From Gyrodactylus bullatarudis (taxonomy: Eukaryota; Platyhelminthes; Monogenea; Gyrodactylidea; Gyrodactylidae), in assembly GCA_012064415.1 (NCBI GenBank), contig SSNU01000013.1, positions 1 through 64,000 on the forward strand: DNA of 64,000 nucleotides. The letters are read 5' to 3'. The notes under the pieces were generated by a model. It did not search any database, was not told the DNA's origin, and saw only the letters and a list, made by a program, of their open reading frames with translations. The position numbers and the translations under genes were made by a program. This document shows positions 34,501-49,500 of the stretch, piece by piece (positions within the stretch are counted from its first letter, which is position 1; each line of letters starts with the position of its first letter).

Positions 34501-37500
34501 TTAGTTTTGATGTATAACTTATAGATTAAAACTATAAGTAGATAACTAATAAGAAACATAATACTTTGCCCGGTGTGGCGTAGTGGTATCTCTCTCACCT
34601 CTCATTCGGACCCCTTTACTCTCGGTCCCAGGTTGAAACTCTCTCACACCGGGCACATTAAACACTCTTTCTCTGTTCTCTTATATGTACAATCATAAAT
34701 CTTTATAATTCTGTAAATAAAAATGTTCGATTTCAAAAAAAATACTAATGTAAATTATTTCAATGTAAAATTTTATTTCTCCTAGAATTCTTTCAACGAT
34801 GGAAACTCCATGATTGAAATATTCCTAAACTACATTGTCCTTCAGAAGGAATCTCCTGCCCTTCCTGTCAAGGATGATGAAAGTCAAGTTGCTTTTTTCT
34901 CGACTGACCGAATGCGTTTTATTGAAGAGAAGATTGGTAAGTTTGAGCGAGACTCTAACTTTATAAATCCCAAAATAATTTGATCTCTACTTCCATAGAT
35001 AGATGAAAAGTATTTAAGAGAACTCCCATTCACCAGCTGTAGTTGATTAACTGTATTTTCATAAAAGAAACTCAACATTTTTTTGTTTGGTTCTAAACTC
35101 ATAAGGAAGGTTAGAGGAAACAAGCGTATATATATTATCCCTGTCGGGTCGATATGAGAGCCTATCGGAAAAAGACTCAATTGATATACACTAAACTCTC
35201 TAAAAAATGTATGACTGGAAAACCCGACGCACAAAATAAAATCAATGGCTTACTCATGAGTATTATGATGAAAAATATAATATATTTATTTGAGATTTGA
35301 GAGATTTTAGGGCCAAATATGGATTCATATCTGGTTAAATTTGATGAAATTTTGAATTTACACTAAACGTCCATAGTACTTTCTCCTCAACCTTTTTCCA
35401 GAATCTTGGCTCAAGTAATAATAAGAATAATTTTTTCTTCTCATAGAAGCATAAAAATAATACCATCAGATGTAGAATGAAAAACTGTTACACCTCCGTA
35501 AATTATATTTCTGGCTTAAAACTAGACGAGCTTAAAGTTCATATGATTTCATTTTTAGTTTTCAAATGAATTTGGGAAAAATCATTCAGAATTTAGTTAC
35601 AGATCCCCGTTTATTTTCACAACGATGACGTAATGCAAACATCTTGTAGAGACCCCTTTTTTCCAATGCTGTGTTTTTAGTTTTGTGATGAAGTTGGGTA
35701 AACATATATACATTTGGATTCTACAGACCCCTGTTCATTTCTTACAATGCAAATATATTTTGGGAGTGACAATAGTGACAAAAGGGGGTCTCTTTACAAG
35801 ATTTTTGCATTAAGTTATCGTTGTGAAAATAAAATTATTCTAAAAAAACGATTCTAATGGGTATTCTATTCAGTAAGGATTCTTTCGATAAAATCTAAGA
35901 AAGTCAATTTTCTATTGAATTTCCCATCTACTAACAAGTAGATGAAAACCAAAGTTTACTAATCATGCTTATTTTATCCAAGCTCAGATATCTCTTTGAG
36001 ACTTTTTGGTATTTTTGAGATTCGTTTAGCGTGAATTATAAAATAGATTATGTGGTATTAACCAGAAAATCCCACAGGTTCATCTTATTTGATAATGGAT
36101 TAGCCCCAGTTGCTGAATGTTACAGCTTACTAATGGATCCCACCGAGACTGGTCTGATAATTTCCGACTTGGAATAATCGCAAAACAGTTTTAGTGATAA
36201 TATTTTTCATCGAAAAGTCAGGGAAACCAATTAGCCGATAAGCTGTTAAAGTTAAAAGAATCAATATGACAAAAATTAAGCGATTTTTGATTTTCATATT
36301 TTTGCACTACCTTTTGAAATTTTGAGCTTAAAATTTTTACTGATTTAAAAAATTTACTTCATTGAAATGGAGTTTATTTAGGAAAATATTATTTTGAGTT
36401 TTTCAATATTATAATAGTCTTAGTCTAGCCTTTCAGAATTTTTTTGTAGGGAAAAATATTATTCCAGAAACAAAATTTTGATGGCGATCTTCGATGATGA
36501 AATTCAAAATTTATACTATCGATCTCTTGATATAAATCTTTAATCCCCCTTTCCTTCTGTCTACTAAGTAGCCTACTTATAAGTAGTATTGTGACAGTAT
36601 GGAATTAAAATATTCATTAAATCAATTCTTCTAATTTTATTTTAAGCATACAGCTTAGATTTAAATCCTCTTAAAAAACTATTTTTATTCCTATTAGATA
36701 ATCTTTTTCAAAACTCAATACAAAAGTGCCCCCTAGTCAAGGAAACAATTTTCAAGGATTACCCTAAACGACAAGACCATCACAATGAAAGCATTTTCGC
36801 TTTACCAAAGATTGACTCAAATAAATTTGATTATGGAAAGAGTTGTCTCAACAAATTGACCAAGTTGAACAAGTCACTTTTGAATGCGTCCAAGGTTGGG
36901 GATGAAACTCTCGTTAAACTAGAATTTGGATCGAATCATTCATCTCCAATAAAGATTATTGTATGTCTTTCTAGTTGAAACCATACTCTCCTCTGATTGG
37001 CTGATTTTTTACAGTTAAATTAAAATTAAATTTACTTTTTCAGAGAAATAATTTCATCGCCAAACCAAAAGAGCCTATTGCCTTCAAGCTTAGTCTTGAG
37101 GATTCAACAAATATGGCTGAAAAAAATTGGGACTTTATCGACTTACTACGTGAAGAGTACAAAAACAAAATCAAGAGAATGGTTCTTCTTAAAATGGGCA
37201 GAGACGCTGTCGGCTTAGGCCATGCTTTGAAAATAAAAAGTATGAAAGAAGTGGAGGAGAACACCCTTGTTACAGGTCTATGTGATCTAATCGAGAGAAC
37301 CTGGTCACATGGCCTACTCAAAAAACAGGTTTGTTGATAAAATGCTATGATTTTCGCAAAACTCTATTTTTTATCGGGCCTATCTGTAGAAAAAGAAACG
37401 GAAGAGAAAGGTGTAGTATTTCTTGGAAATTAAATTGATTGTTAAAAAATTTTAGATTACCCTGCTAAAAATAGTTTAGACTTAAAAAATTTCACTTCTG

Positions 37501-40500
37501 TTTCTTTTTCTAAATCCATACAAGCCAGAAAGCAACATAGTCAGGTAGCAAACGAACTACGTTATATAGTCAATCTATGCCGAACAGCTCCCTGAAGAAC
37601 TACTTGGTTCAAAACTATAATTTTGATTTTTTGAACTTTGAGTTGATATTTTTGTTGATTCCACAGTAAGAGAATCATAGTTATGTAGGAATCTTCATCT
37701 TCATATCGACTAGTTAAATAAATTAAAAAATTATTCTACATTCCAGGGAAAATCAGCTTTATGGAATCATCTGATTAATTTCGCTTGCCTATCATCTCCA
37801 AACAATTCTCACAAGAGCAATAACAAAATGAACTCTGGCTTTGTCAGGGAAGTCCGAGAGAGCCGATCTCGACATCAGAGCATTTCGAATCAACGAAACT
37901 CCTCGAAATCAATCTCAAACGCCTCGAGTATCCAGAATCTACGTTTATCTTCACAGAATAACAGTCCCACTAATAGAACATCATCGAACATGCGTCGACC
38001 GAAAGGAACACCGATAGGGTCTCAAAATTCTCTCTCGACCATGTCAATATGGCAGGCAATTAACATAATTAAAAGTCAATACGAAGATTCAACCAGCGAT
38101 TCATCCAACAGCAATACTACACATCATCGTAATGGTAATTCTACTTCAGACAGTAATACTTCTGATGGTGGTACCTCTATAAACTATGCAGAAATTTTCA
38201 ATTGTCCATATCAAGTTGTGAGTTCCAAAATTTATGCAAAAATATTGTTTCTAAATATTATTTCAATAAGAGTTATGGGATTTTCAAAAAAATTTGAGTC
38301 AAATAAAGTCTGACAATAAATCTGGTAGAGAGGGGAATTTTGAAATAAGAATAAATGATTTGAGGAATAATTTTGGAATTAACCCTTAGAATTAACTGAG
38401 CTAGAATTCTGAATATGTAAAGTATGTGTCCCTAGCTATCACACAATTTAATGAAAAAGACTCTTGAATAATTAAAGTTGATAATTCTATACATTTTCAA
38501 AGTCGAGAAAATACTTTCTATTTATGGAAATATCAAAGGCTTGTGTTTTCTTATTTCAACATACTTATTCCTCTGATGTAAAACTAACCTTTTTAATTAT
38601 GATTTAGTCATTTATTTAAGAGATAGCAATCTAAAAATGTAAGATTCTCAATGATTAATGGTTTTATTTATTTCCTGGTGAAGGCGATTTAATTCCTGAA
38701 TTTGAAAAAATGATTATTTTGTAATTTATATTTTGTAAAATATCGTATCCAGTAAAAAATTCACAATTAGATTTTTGCAGAAAAAAAATTCTAATTAATT
38801 TGCCATATGATATCGATATATGAAGGTAAAATAAACCCGGTGTCTTATCGATTTTTCGATCTCTCCACATAAAATCACAGGGAAAGTACTTTTGGCAATG
38901 CAAACTATTCAGTGAATATTTTATTAATTACATGCGATACCATTACAATAAAATATAAAACCTTATTCCCAAATATATGCAGGTTAGAAGTTTACATGGA
39001 AAATTAAATAAATTTTATTGTAGATAAAAGTTTATCCACGATTTATCTTATCCTGTTTCGAAAATTTCATAGTTTTCCAAAACTATATAAACAATAAGAT
39101 CAGATTCATAACGCTGAAAAAATTGTTAATTAAAATACTTTTTTAATTACAGGGCTATAACGATCTTATCGATGATCTTGGAACTGTTCGAATGATATCT
39201 GGTGTCAAGACTGATGTCGGCTTGGCCAGATCCTTTGTGAGATTAGCTCTCGAGAAGAAAGTGCTCAGTGATTATCTACGGACCCTTTTGTCGAATCAGA
39301 ATCTACTCAAGTTAGTACATTACAAAAATTCTTGAGTCGATTCTAAATTGATTCAAATTTCATTTCACCATCAGAATCTGTCTGAACAGAATGAAATTTT
39401 GAAGAATTTATCTCTGATGTCATCTATTTTGAAGAGATGAAAAAGATCAATCAAGATTACAATTCCAAGTTCATGAGCTTGGCTAAAACGATAGCTAGTA
39501 AAATGTCTGATACTATCAATACTCTCACTGATTTATACATCAGATATGTTGATGACACTTTTATTTTGATGAAGCCAAATGTTTCAGTAGACGATTTTTT
39601 CTTAAAGATGAATTCGTTTCATCCTAATATTAAATTTACTATGGAAAAAGAGTCTAATGAGAGTTTGAGTTTCTTAGATGTCAAACTAACTAGGAAGGAG
39701 GATGGGTCAATACTAAGAAATGTCTACAAGAAGAAGACTGATAATGGAAAATATCTTCATTATGCCAGTTTCAGTCCTCTATCTCATAAGGTTGGCTTAG
39801 TAATTGGTCTAGGAAAGAGGATAAGAAGAATTGCTAGTCCAGAGGAATGGCCAAAAGAAATAGAAGAGTCAAAGTTACGTTTAAATGAAAATGGTTATCC
39901 CAACAGATTTGTTGACAAATTCATCAATATGTCTGATGATGTAGATGAAAGGGTCGACAGAGATGAAGGAGAAAAGACAACTATCTTCATGAAACTTAAT
40001 TTTAAAGGTGATGGCTTCAGTAATGATGTAAGGAGACGACTGGTTAATCTTATCGATCAACATTATGATAATATACAATTGAAAATTGTATTTAAAACTC
40101 AAAGATTATTCAGTTTGATTCATAAGGATTTACTAAAACCTGAAGAAAAGACTCTTTTAATTTACAAATTCCAATGTGACTGTGGAGCTTGTTATATAGG
40201 TCGTACAATTAGGAAATTATCAACAAGATCAAATGATCACCTCAAGAAGGATACAGCTGTGACCAGACACATCAAATAGGAGAATCATGAAGCTTCAATT
40301 TCCAATTTCTTAATTTTGTAAAAAAATGCGGGTGATGACAGCACGGATTTGTGGGTGAAGGAGAAATTCTTCATCAATCACTTTAAGCCAAATCTGTGTG
40401 TTCAAAAAAACTACTCTTATAACCTTCAATTACCCTGGCCTATATGAGCTTTTTCACCTTTCTCTCCACTGTTGCTATTTATTGGAGAGTTTTGGTGTTT

Positions 40501-43500
40501 TTTCAGCTCACATATAATCTAATTTTCAACTTTTACTATACTTCTTTCAAAATTTGTAAAATATTATCTTCAATGAATTCTTAACAATTATCTGGAAAAT
40601 TAGAAAGAAGATTATATTAAAGCCATATGTACATTTCATAAAGCATCATCAGTGGCAATACTTTAAAAATGATAAAAGTTAAGAATTCATTGAAGATAAT
40701 AATTTAAAAATTATGAAAGACATCTAAGACAAGAAGGGCACGAAGCTTCAATCTCAAACTTTTCAATTTTATGCAAAAATGCAGGGGATGACAGTACAGA
40801 CGTTTGGGTGAAGGAGAAATTCTTCATAAATCTATACAAACCAAACTTATGTGTTCAAAAAAACTATTCTTATAATCTTCAACTACCTTGGCCTATGTGA
40901 GCTTTTTCACTTTTCTCTCCACTGTTGCTACTTATTGGAGAGTTTTGGTGTTTTTTAGCTCATTATATTATGATTTTCTTTGACGTTCATTTTATCTTTC
41001 ATAATTTGTAAATTATTATCTTCAATGAATTCTTAACTTTTATCATTTTTAAAGTATTGCCACTGATGATACTTTATGAAATGTCCATATGGCTTTAATA
41101 TAATCTTCTTTCTAATTTTCCAAATATGATTTTAAGTGGATTTTCGGACGTATTTGAAAATTTACGTGAATACCTCAATCACAAAAATCTTACCTACCGG
41201 ATCCCTGAACAACAAAGTCTTCTTCGTACAATCTTATCTTCTAACTCCTAACAATTATCATTATTTATGTGTCATTACTGATGAACCATAAAGAAATGTA
41301 CATTTAGTGAATAAAATTACCTTTCCTTATATACCTACAAATAGCTAGTAAAGTAAAGCTCTTAGTTTTTTTGCAAATTGTTTCCAAAAAGTATTCTGAA
41401 CTATTATCCGAGTTCATATTCAATAAAGAAAGAAGAGTCTGCCAATTATTTCACAGATAAGGTTTTGATTCGAGGCATAATAATTTTCAAAGTTGAATAA
41501 TAAACAATCATAGGTTCAAACTTTGTAAAGGCTGGCTACTACTTTAAAAAAGGGATTGACCAACTACAATTGTAATTTTCAGGTAGTGAAAAGGATCAGA
41601 AAATCGAAATTCGACTCCCAAACTATAATCAGGTTATGCATTAGAACAGATCCAGTATATTTGTTTTCATTAACTTATTGTGATCCTAAAAATCAACTTT
41701 TGGCGTCACTCTCATTTAAAAATCAATTTTGAGTTCAAAATTCGAAATAATGGTATTTTGGCGCCAAATCAAGATTTGAAAAATGACCATAAATTTTTCA
41801 TTAAAATAATTCCTTTTCAGAATTATTTTCTTCAAACCTTAAAAGTGGGAAAAATGAGTAGGATTCCAAAAATTTTTTATGATATTCGAATTTTTGATTG
41901 AAAAATCCAGTTTATCGAATAGATTTCCAACTTCATAACAATTAGCTTCATAATCTCAACACACAGTAATGTTATTTTATTATTCCAGAGAACTCTATGG
42001 AAGACAAGCCTTTCTCAGATGCGAAGATGAAAGAGATCAGATTCTCTACCATATCATGTCGTTGAATACTGTCAATTATTATTCGTTCAGTAAAATGTTG
42101 ACGAATGCCAGCCTCTTATATTCAATATATATCCAAGTTGGACATACATCGAAATGGTATGTAGAATATTTGAACAGGCATAAAATCATACTGTATTAAG
42201 ATAGTTGACATGAAGATGAGAATTTACTTCAGTTGTGCCCCAGTTTTGGTGTCTGAGAAATCGCACACTCCAATTTTCCTATGAAAAGAAGATTTTTATC
42301 ATCAAGAAACTGAAACGACTTTTGATAGAATTCGTCATTGATTTTTAATTAGACATAAAGGTGTAATTATGAAGCTAACAAAGAGAATGTCTGACTAAAT
42401 TGTAACCCATCCAGAAAAAATATTGTTAATTCTATCTAAAGTTTATTTTAAAGATTTTTCATGCTCAGTGGACGAATTCGATAGAGTTTTGTGGTACTGA
42501 TCGAATTAGGAGTAATTCTCTTTAAATTGAGACAAAAAAATTGTGATATTTTGGCCAAAAAATTATCTTCCAAAAACTTGTTCTACTTTTAAGTAGATCT
42601 ATAATGAGGAAAAATTATTTTTCATATTGGAGTGTACGATTTCTCATACACCAAAAATGGGGCAGAACTGTAATATATGTGTATATGTTACAAAAAACTC
42701 AATATTTTTCTCCGGATAGCCAGGGAAAAATTTTTGAATTCCACAATTTCTTCCTTTCCTCATGGTATCCAAAATGATCTGCATCCTAAACCAATGTTAT
42801 ACAAAATCATGCATTATTAACATTTCTTATCTCCTCTTTCTTATAATTGAGGACTCGTGATCCTTTTGGAATAATTCCTCCTCGATATTTAATTTACTAG
42901 GATTACGAATTTTTATTATTACTGTTCCCTATCTTATCATAAATCAATATGAAGATTATTATTTTCAATACTGATTAATTAATTTTTATTGGGCTTTTAT
43001 ATTCCAGTTAAGAAACTTTAATTGTTTCTGTCCTTGTAATTAAACTTGATACTTTTCTAAATTTTCTGTTTCTTGGTGAAGCGAACCCTGAAAACGTTTC
43101 TCATCTGCTTGTTTTTAATTCTTATTAGATAAATCGACCTCAGTATTTCTATTGGTTTTCACCAAAAAGTTTTAAAAGAATATTCCAAAGGATATTACTC
43201 TTCATGCAAAGTCTATTAGAATTATGGGTAACAGTTCATTTCAGGTTCAGCGAAAAATTGAGCCTACCACCCCTAATTTGCGTAACCAATCAGATTCATT
43301 CGAATTCTGTCACAGTGGGGGATCATGGTGTAAGGTCTATTCGGGCCTATTGTTTGGTATAAAACTGCATATATCCACCTTATACTTAGTCTATGGTTCG
43401 GTTGAGGTTCAGTCTATTCAATAAGGTGTATTGATATGATATGATTAAATCAAAATAAAAATTGAGAACTGGCCCTTTCATCAAAAAAGAAAGTTCCTTG

Positions 43501-46500
43501 CAAACCTTCTTTTTGGCTTGACCGACATGTTTGTGATACATAAAAATTAAGAACTGGCCCTGATGTAGTTTGTTGAAAGATAGAAAGCATAAATTTCTTT
43601 AAAATTTGCCTGTATTTATGATACAAATTCTAGAAAACTTCTAATGGACCTCGGCCAAACTTATCTTACAACTTATACTCTTTTTTATAAATTTTCAATC
43701 AAAATACCTTTATGCCCTATGAAATTCAAGACCCTAAGCTAATCTTTGCTAATAAGATCAAAATAATGAAAAGTTGTTTTCTAATAATAAATTATAGTTC
43801 ATAATACGAATCTATAAATAAAATAGGATTGAGTCATCTAAGTCAACATTTTCTTCGTCTATAAATCGTTGGATTTGGTTATTGTTCATATATTGGGGCA
43901 CTTGATCTCTGTTTATTGGAGATATAATAGCCATGATTAATAAGTTGAACATATCGAGTGTACTTCTGGCATTTTAATTTTCGCTGAACCTGAAATGAAC
44001 TGCTGCCGAATTATGTTTTGACAAATTGATTTATTTTCAGTTTCAAATGAAAGACTCATTTAAAGGATTTGGAAGTCAAGTGAATATTTAGTAATAAAGC
44101 TTATATTTCACCGGATCTCATCAGACTATTACACCGGCTAGATATATATAATAAATTAGATTATCAATAATATCCTCTGATTGGTTACATCATTCTAGGG
44201 CATAAAAGGGGAGGGTTTAAGGTTGGTTTAGAGTATCCATGGTCATTGTTTCCTTTTCACGTATCTGTCCATCGTTGGTTGCCCACTTAGACTTTTACGT
44301 TTCCTACCTCTGATTTATGACAAATTCATGAACTTAACGATACTTGAAGGTTATTTCCATCAATTTTGACAAGTTTAAAGAACTCTTAAGATTATCATCT
44401 TTTTTAGTTCAGACAGACTTTTGGGTTTATTTAGTAAACAAATTAGTCGAATCAAATATTTAAATAATGGTACATTGAGTTCTTCAAATTCTCAACTCAT
44501 TTTGATTTATATCCATGGTCTTGAGACATTAAGGTTATAGCTTCAAGCTATATCTGCTTTTCTTCAACTTTTCACTAGGGCCTCATCGCAAATCTCTTGA
44601 TCCTCTAGAGCTAACGGCGTTTTAAGTTGAAGAGGGTTTGTCAGTTGTGAGTTATATTGGGATATCGTTTCTTAAATGGCGGAATCCTCTAAAAAAGTAA
44701 AATAAACTTTTGAGCATGCATCATAACGACAATATTGTCGGCTAACTGATCACTCTTTTATTAAAGAGGTTTTGTGACCGAACGACACACTGAGGTTTAT
44801 ATCTGCATCGAAAACTAGAGCTCGATTAGTTATAGGCTTTTTACAACTATTCTGAATAAAAATTTGTGATCTATTCAAATTACTGCTTTCAAAATTTATT
44901 CAATGTAAAATCGTCATATTTTAGCTTTGACATGGAAATATATCACCATAGGAAGTCCATCAGGAAAAATATAATTTTTGGGCAAAAGTCAATCATAATC
45001 TATAGTTTGTTTTAACATGCACCTATTGATTAGGAAAACTCTACAGCAGGCTTTTTTTGGTTTATAACCAGATCACAGTTGCACCAGACATTTCCATTCG
45101 AGCAGAAAAAATGTTTTAATTAAAATTCTCTTATCTGATTTCAAGGGTTCTTCTACCTCGAGATCTATAGATAAGAATATTTCTCTAAGAATAAAAAATA
45201 ATCGACCTAAACAGAAAAATAACATAAAATTGGTTATATGAAATTCGGAATCTATGAATTTTTATTTAGCTATTTACTAGAGTAGGCCTATTTTTTCAAA
45301 TTTTACAAGCCTTAATCTCATTTTGAAGATAATCTAAAACTATTCATTTTTTCTATGAAACCATACATTTGCAAGTTTGCTTTGATATACAAAATCTAGA
45401 TTAAAAATGACAGTTTTTGAACTCGCAAAATTAAGATTTTCGAATATTTTTTGCAAAATTTCGAAAAATGTGCTTTCACGGTTTAAACATCAAAAATATG
45501 TGCCCAGATGTTTTACGGTACTGCTAGCTTTTTTTCTTTGAAATTATACATTCTTATTTTTTTTTTGAAATTGAAACATTTATATTTATTCATAGAAATG
45601 ATTTGTACAAATAAGGGAACAGGAAAAGAGTGTTCAATGTGCCCGGTGTAGGATGGTTTGAACCTAGGACCAGAGTAAGAGGGTCCGAGGTAAGAGATAC
45701 CAATGCACCTAACTTTTTTGTTTCACAATTTTTCTTTATGAAGTTTTAATATAACTTTGAGATAAAAATAATCTAACGTGTTTTTTTAGTTTGAAGCTAT
45801 ATCTATTTGATAAATGAGGTTTTAAAGACCCCACACTGTTTGCTGTCGATTTTATTGGTTGCTAATTAGAATTTTAGTCAACAGACCGAATACGTTGAAA
45901 ATTAATAATGTTACAAATCTAGAGCCAATTAGAAGATGAGAATTCTTTATTTTTAGAGAAAAAATCTATAAAATCCTCATTTTAACGAAAAAGTTTCATT
46001 TATTGATTTTGAGTCGTTTCCCTTAATTGAAACATTGGAATGGCTCGTTTTCATCATGGACTTAATGCAAGTCTGAACTTTAGTCGCTGAATAAAAAGAT
46101 GATTCCAAGAATATTGTAAAGCGCTTATTTCAGGGATATCTTTTCACCTCGAATAAATAATTCAACCCAAGGTGACAATTCTAGACATGTTTTCTTATCA
46201 GAAAAAATTGAGCTAGCGCGATTGCATTGTTTTTTAAACTTTTGGTAGAAAATATTTGTTGATTCCAAGGTGTCAGAGGAATGAAACGTTATTTTTCTGA
46301 ATCACCAATAGTCATAGAGATCAATTATCACTATTCAATTTTTGAAAGAAGCGCAAATTCAAACTGCAACCGGATAATCAAGCAGCAAGAATGGTCGGAA
46401 AATAAAAAGTGAACTTTAATTAAAATCTTGAAAAGAATTGAGATTTTTGTAATAATCATACGTTCCCAAAAATAATCGGGAATCGATTTACTTTATCAAG

Positions 46501-49500
46501 AATACTATTATGCTAATATAATATCATCTATTATGTTAAAGTTTTCTTTTAGTAATTTATAACGATATCGTTTGTAAACAGATCCATGTGATAAAGAATT
46601 CTGCGTCCTACCTTTAAACAAACGAAAAAATATAACTTCAGATAAACTAATTTATTTCTTCAGAAAGAAAACACTATCAGGATCATGGCATAATTAATTC
46701 AGAATTTGTTTCATTTTCAATTCCATCATTATGTATTCTATCATTAGTAAAGTGTGAAAAATTATTCATTCTTTCATCTTGATTATTTATACAGAAAACT
46801 TTTCTGACAAATTTTGAATAAAAATTAACATATTCTCTTAATCGATTTTACTCAGCCAATACAGTATTAATAAAGTATTTGTCTAGTTTCTATTGGTTAA
46901 TCATCTACTCAGCTTCATTTCAAGAATAACCAATAAGAATGCATTGTGACTCTTAAAATTTATTGATTATATTTTTTAAAATCAGGTCTTCCTACATGAA
47001 TTCAAGACGTTCAAATTCCTCAATTAACACTTCGCTCATTCAGATATCTCATGAAAGAACACCATCCATGTCACGAGGTGCTTATCAATCTAGCTCCTCA
47101 GGTACACCCTTGAACCCTCGGTCAAATGACGACCCACAGGTTAAGCCAAGAACAAAGTCTTCGTATGTTTGGTTATCGATTCAAGGTCATCTTGGTAGTT
47201 CTAGACGCATCAAGGTTGATATCTCTGACAATCAAGCCAATCTATTTCATTTCAAGGTTCATTCACTTTTTTATTTACATATCATATGCTAAATTATGGT
47301 TTCACTACCTACTATAATTCCTGCATTTTGATTGATTGGACATTTTTGACCAATGAAATTCAATTTGAATTGCTCCTGTTTGAATTAAGATGACGTGGCA
47401 TAATGATTCATAAAACTGAACTTGACTACATTTTTAGAAGATTAACTATGACTTTGTAGTCTCTCAAGTAACTAAACCTAGTTGAGAATTTGTTTATTTC
47501 TAAAATCAATTACACACGATAAATTACTTTCTTTTAGTGCCAACGATAAACACTGGGATACGATAAACCTAGTATTCTCTGCACGAGTTTTTAAAATAAC
47601 ATTTCCTTGCATTAGAAAGAATTCATGAATATATTTTGTTCAACCAAGGTTTCATATTTATCTTGACTTAAACTTGTGATAATATAATTTATTCGAACTA
47701 TAAATCATGAGAGAAAGATTATACACATTTTTCCGTTACTTTCCTCCCTAGAGCCAATATAATAAGAAAGAGGGTTGCAACCTTCTCTAAAATGATATAT
47801 ATAAATATATTTAGGATCATATTTGATAAGAAAGTAGTCATGATCCATAGTGTATCAGAAAGAGTTGACTTTACATCTTATTCTATCGTTAAGATCTGAA
47901 TCTGTTTTTGGAATCATCGGTTAGAAAACTGTTTTTCAAAGTTATCAAAATTTTCATCTTTTAGTTTAATGAAATCTTATACCTAACACTTTATATTTTC
48001 TAGCCATAAATCTGAATAAAAAAGATACTGAAAGTTATTTAATGTTTATAGTAATTTTAACTAGTCAAATTAATATAAAGAAAATTCCTGAGATTCATCA
48101 CTGAATTGTCAAGTTCAGATATTTGAAAATGTTAATCTCTTTCAGAGTAAAACAAGAACCAAGTGTTACACTAATCTAGATTCATAAGGAATTTTATAGA
48201 AAAAGCGAAAAAATAAGTGATAAACGCTTTATTTCGCAAAATCTCTTCCCGGACTAAAATTATATAGTATTATATAACAAATTTTTCTGCCCTTTCATTG
48301 GTTCAAAGGTTAACTGCTCAGAGAGGGAAGAGAATGAATTAGTAATCCTGTTTCCTGGCAGTATCATATAATAATAGAAAAATTTAATTTAGTAATTCAA
48401 AAATAAGTGAATATTCATCTCAAACATTTTTGAGGAACCCTACATCATTCTGGAATCTTCAACTCTCAAGTATTGATAGGCATCAAGGTATCGAAATCGA
48501 TGTGTTAAATAGAAGAAGTATCCATCGATTTTAATATGATAATTTCTCACCCTCACATCTAATTTAACTAGAGCCCTGTTAGAAATTTCGAATGAATCTC
48601 AAACATTCTATTTCAGATTCAGAATCTCGGAATTATATCTTCCCTTATTATCGGTCAGGAACAACATTCTAGTCTGGCATCTTCAACACCGATACAGTCG
48701 AGAAACCAAAGAGCCGGTAGTTTGACACCTTCAGTATCAGCACCGAAACGATGGTACATTGAATACGCAATTATCTACATTCCTACCTTGAATCATATGT
48801 ACTAGTAAGTTTTTATAACCCCTGATTGAAATTTCTTTTAAAGTTAGATGTAGATTCTCTATTTTTTTGGAATAAATTCAATTTTAAACCATACCGAAGA
48901 TATGTCAGATTTTCATTTAAATTATTGAAAACTTTTCTTAATGATATCTCTTCTGTTTTTATCTTCTAATCAGTGAATTCAATTATTCTTCGAGGTCAAA
49001 TATGAAATTGTCTGAATACATTCTTTCAAACTCTAGAAGAATGCGATTTTTGACTGGAAAAAAATCTTTTTAACCAGATTATTAATGATTCACTACTATC
49101 TGATCTATTAATATCAGACCTTGAAGAACGATAAATGGGTCCAGAGAAGATCCTTGCGAAAAAAAGGTATCAAGGTGTCTTTTTTAGACATATTGTAAAT
49201 ATTATCACATATTAATACTTGTTTTAATGATTTCATTTTTGGTACCTTTTTGGATTTTTTTTCAGACGGATCCGAATCTGACTTATCTAAAGAATCCTAA
49301 TGGTGTGACCTTCAAATAAGTGGTAGACAAAGTATTTTGAACATTTCTTTAAGGGACTTGTTTCACTCTATGGGATTCAAAAGTAGATTTAGATTCAATT
49401 TTTATTTCAGAGACAAACATAAAGGTAAAACACCTAGGTTTAAATTCATCTTGTCTTTATTTTTCCAGCTTCCCTTGCAATCGATATATAAACGGATATC

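Larger units (their letters stand above)
39437..41313 (+). mobile_element. Penelope-like element 2, 5'-truncated, with inverted and tandem ends
   Basis: A sense-strand insertion in DENND5 intron 12. It holds the C-terminal half of a Penelope-like RT with a GIY-YIG endonuclease, then a direct duplication of the element's 3' end (about 40289-40525 and 40741-40972). Interlaced with these are inverted arms (40593-40719 and 40996-41122). Such mixed tandem and inverted end repeats (pseudo-LTRs) are characteristic of Penelope-like elements. Three hammerhead-like motifs lie in or beside the arms. The amino-terminal half of the RT is missing, so the copy is dead. Confidence 0.85.

Noticed and set aside
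34568..34655. Functional tRNA gene
   Set aside because: The acceptor-like ends and the A box are good, but no proper anticodon arm or T arm can be drawn, and the sequence continues into a SINE body with an A-rich tail and target duplication.
48801..48812. Premature stop TAG-TAA at the end of DENND5 exon 15
   Set aside because: The donor ACTA|GTAAGT removes it, and the next exon restores TAC (Y) followed by the PLAT text [11 protein letters not shown].
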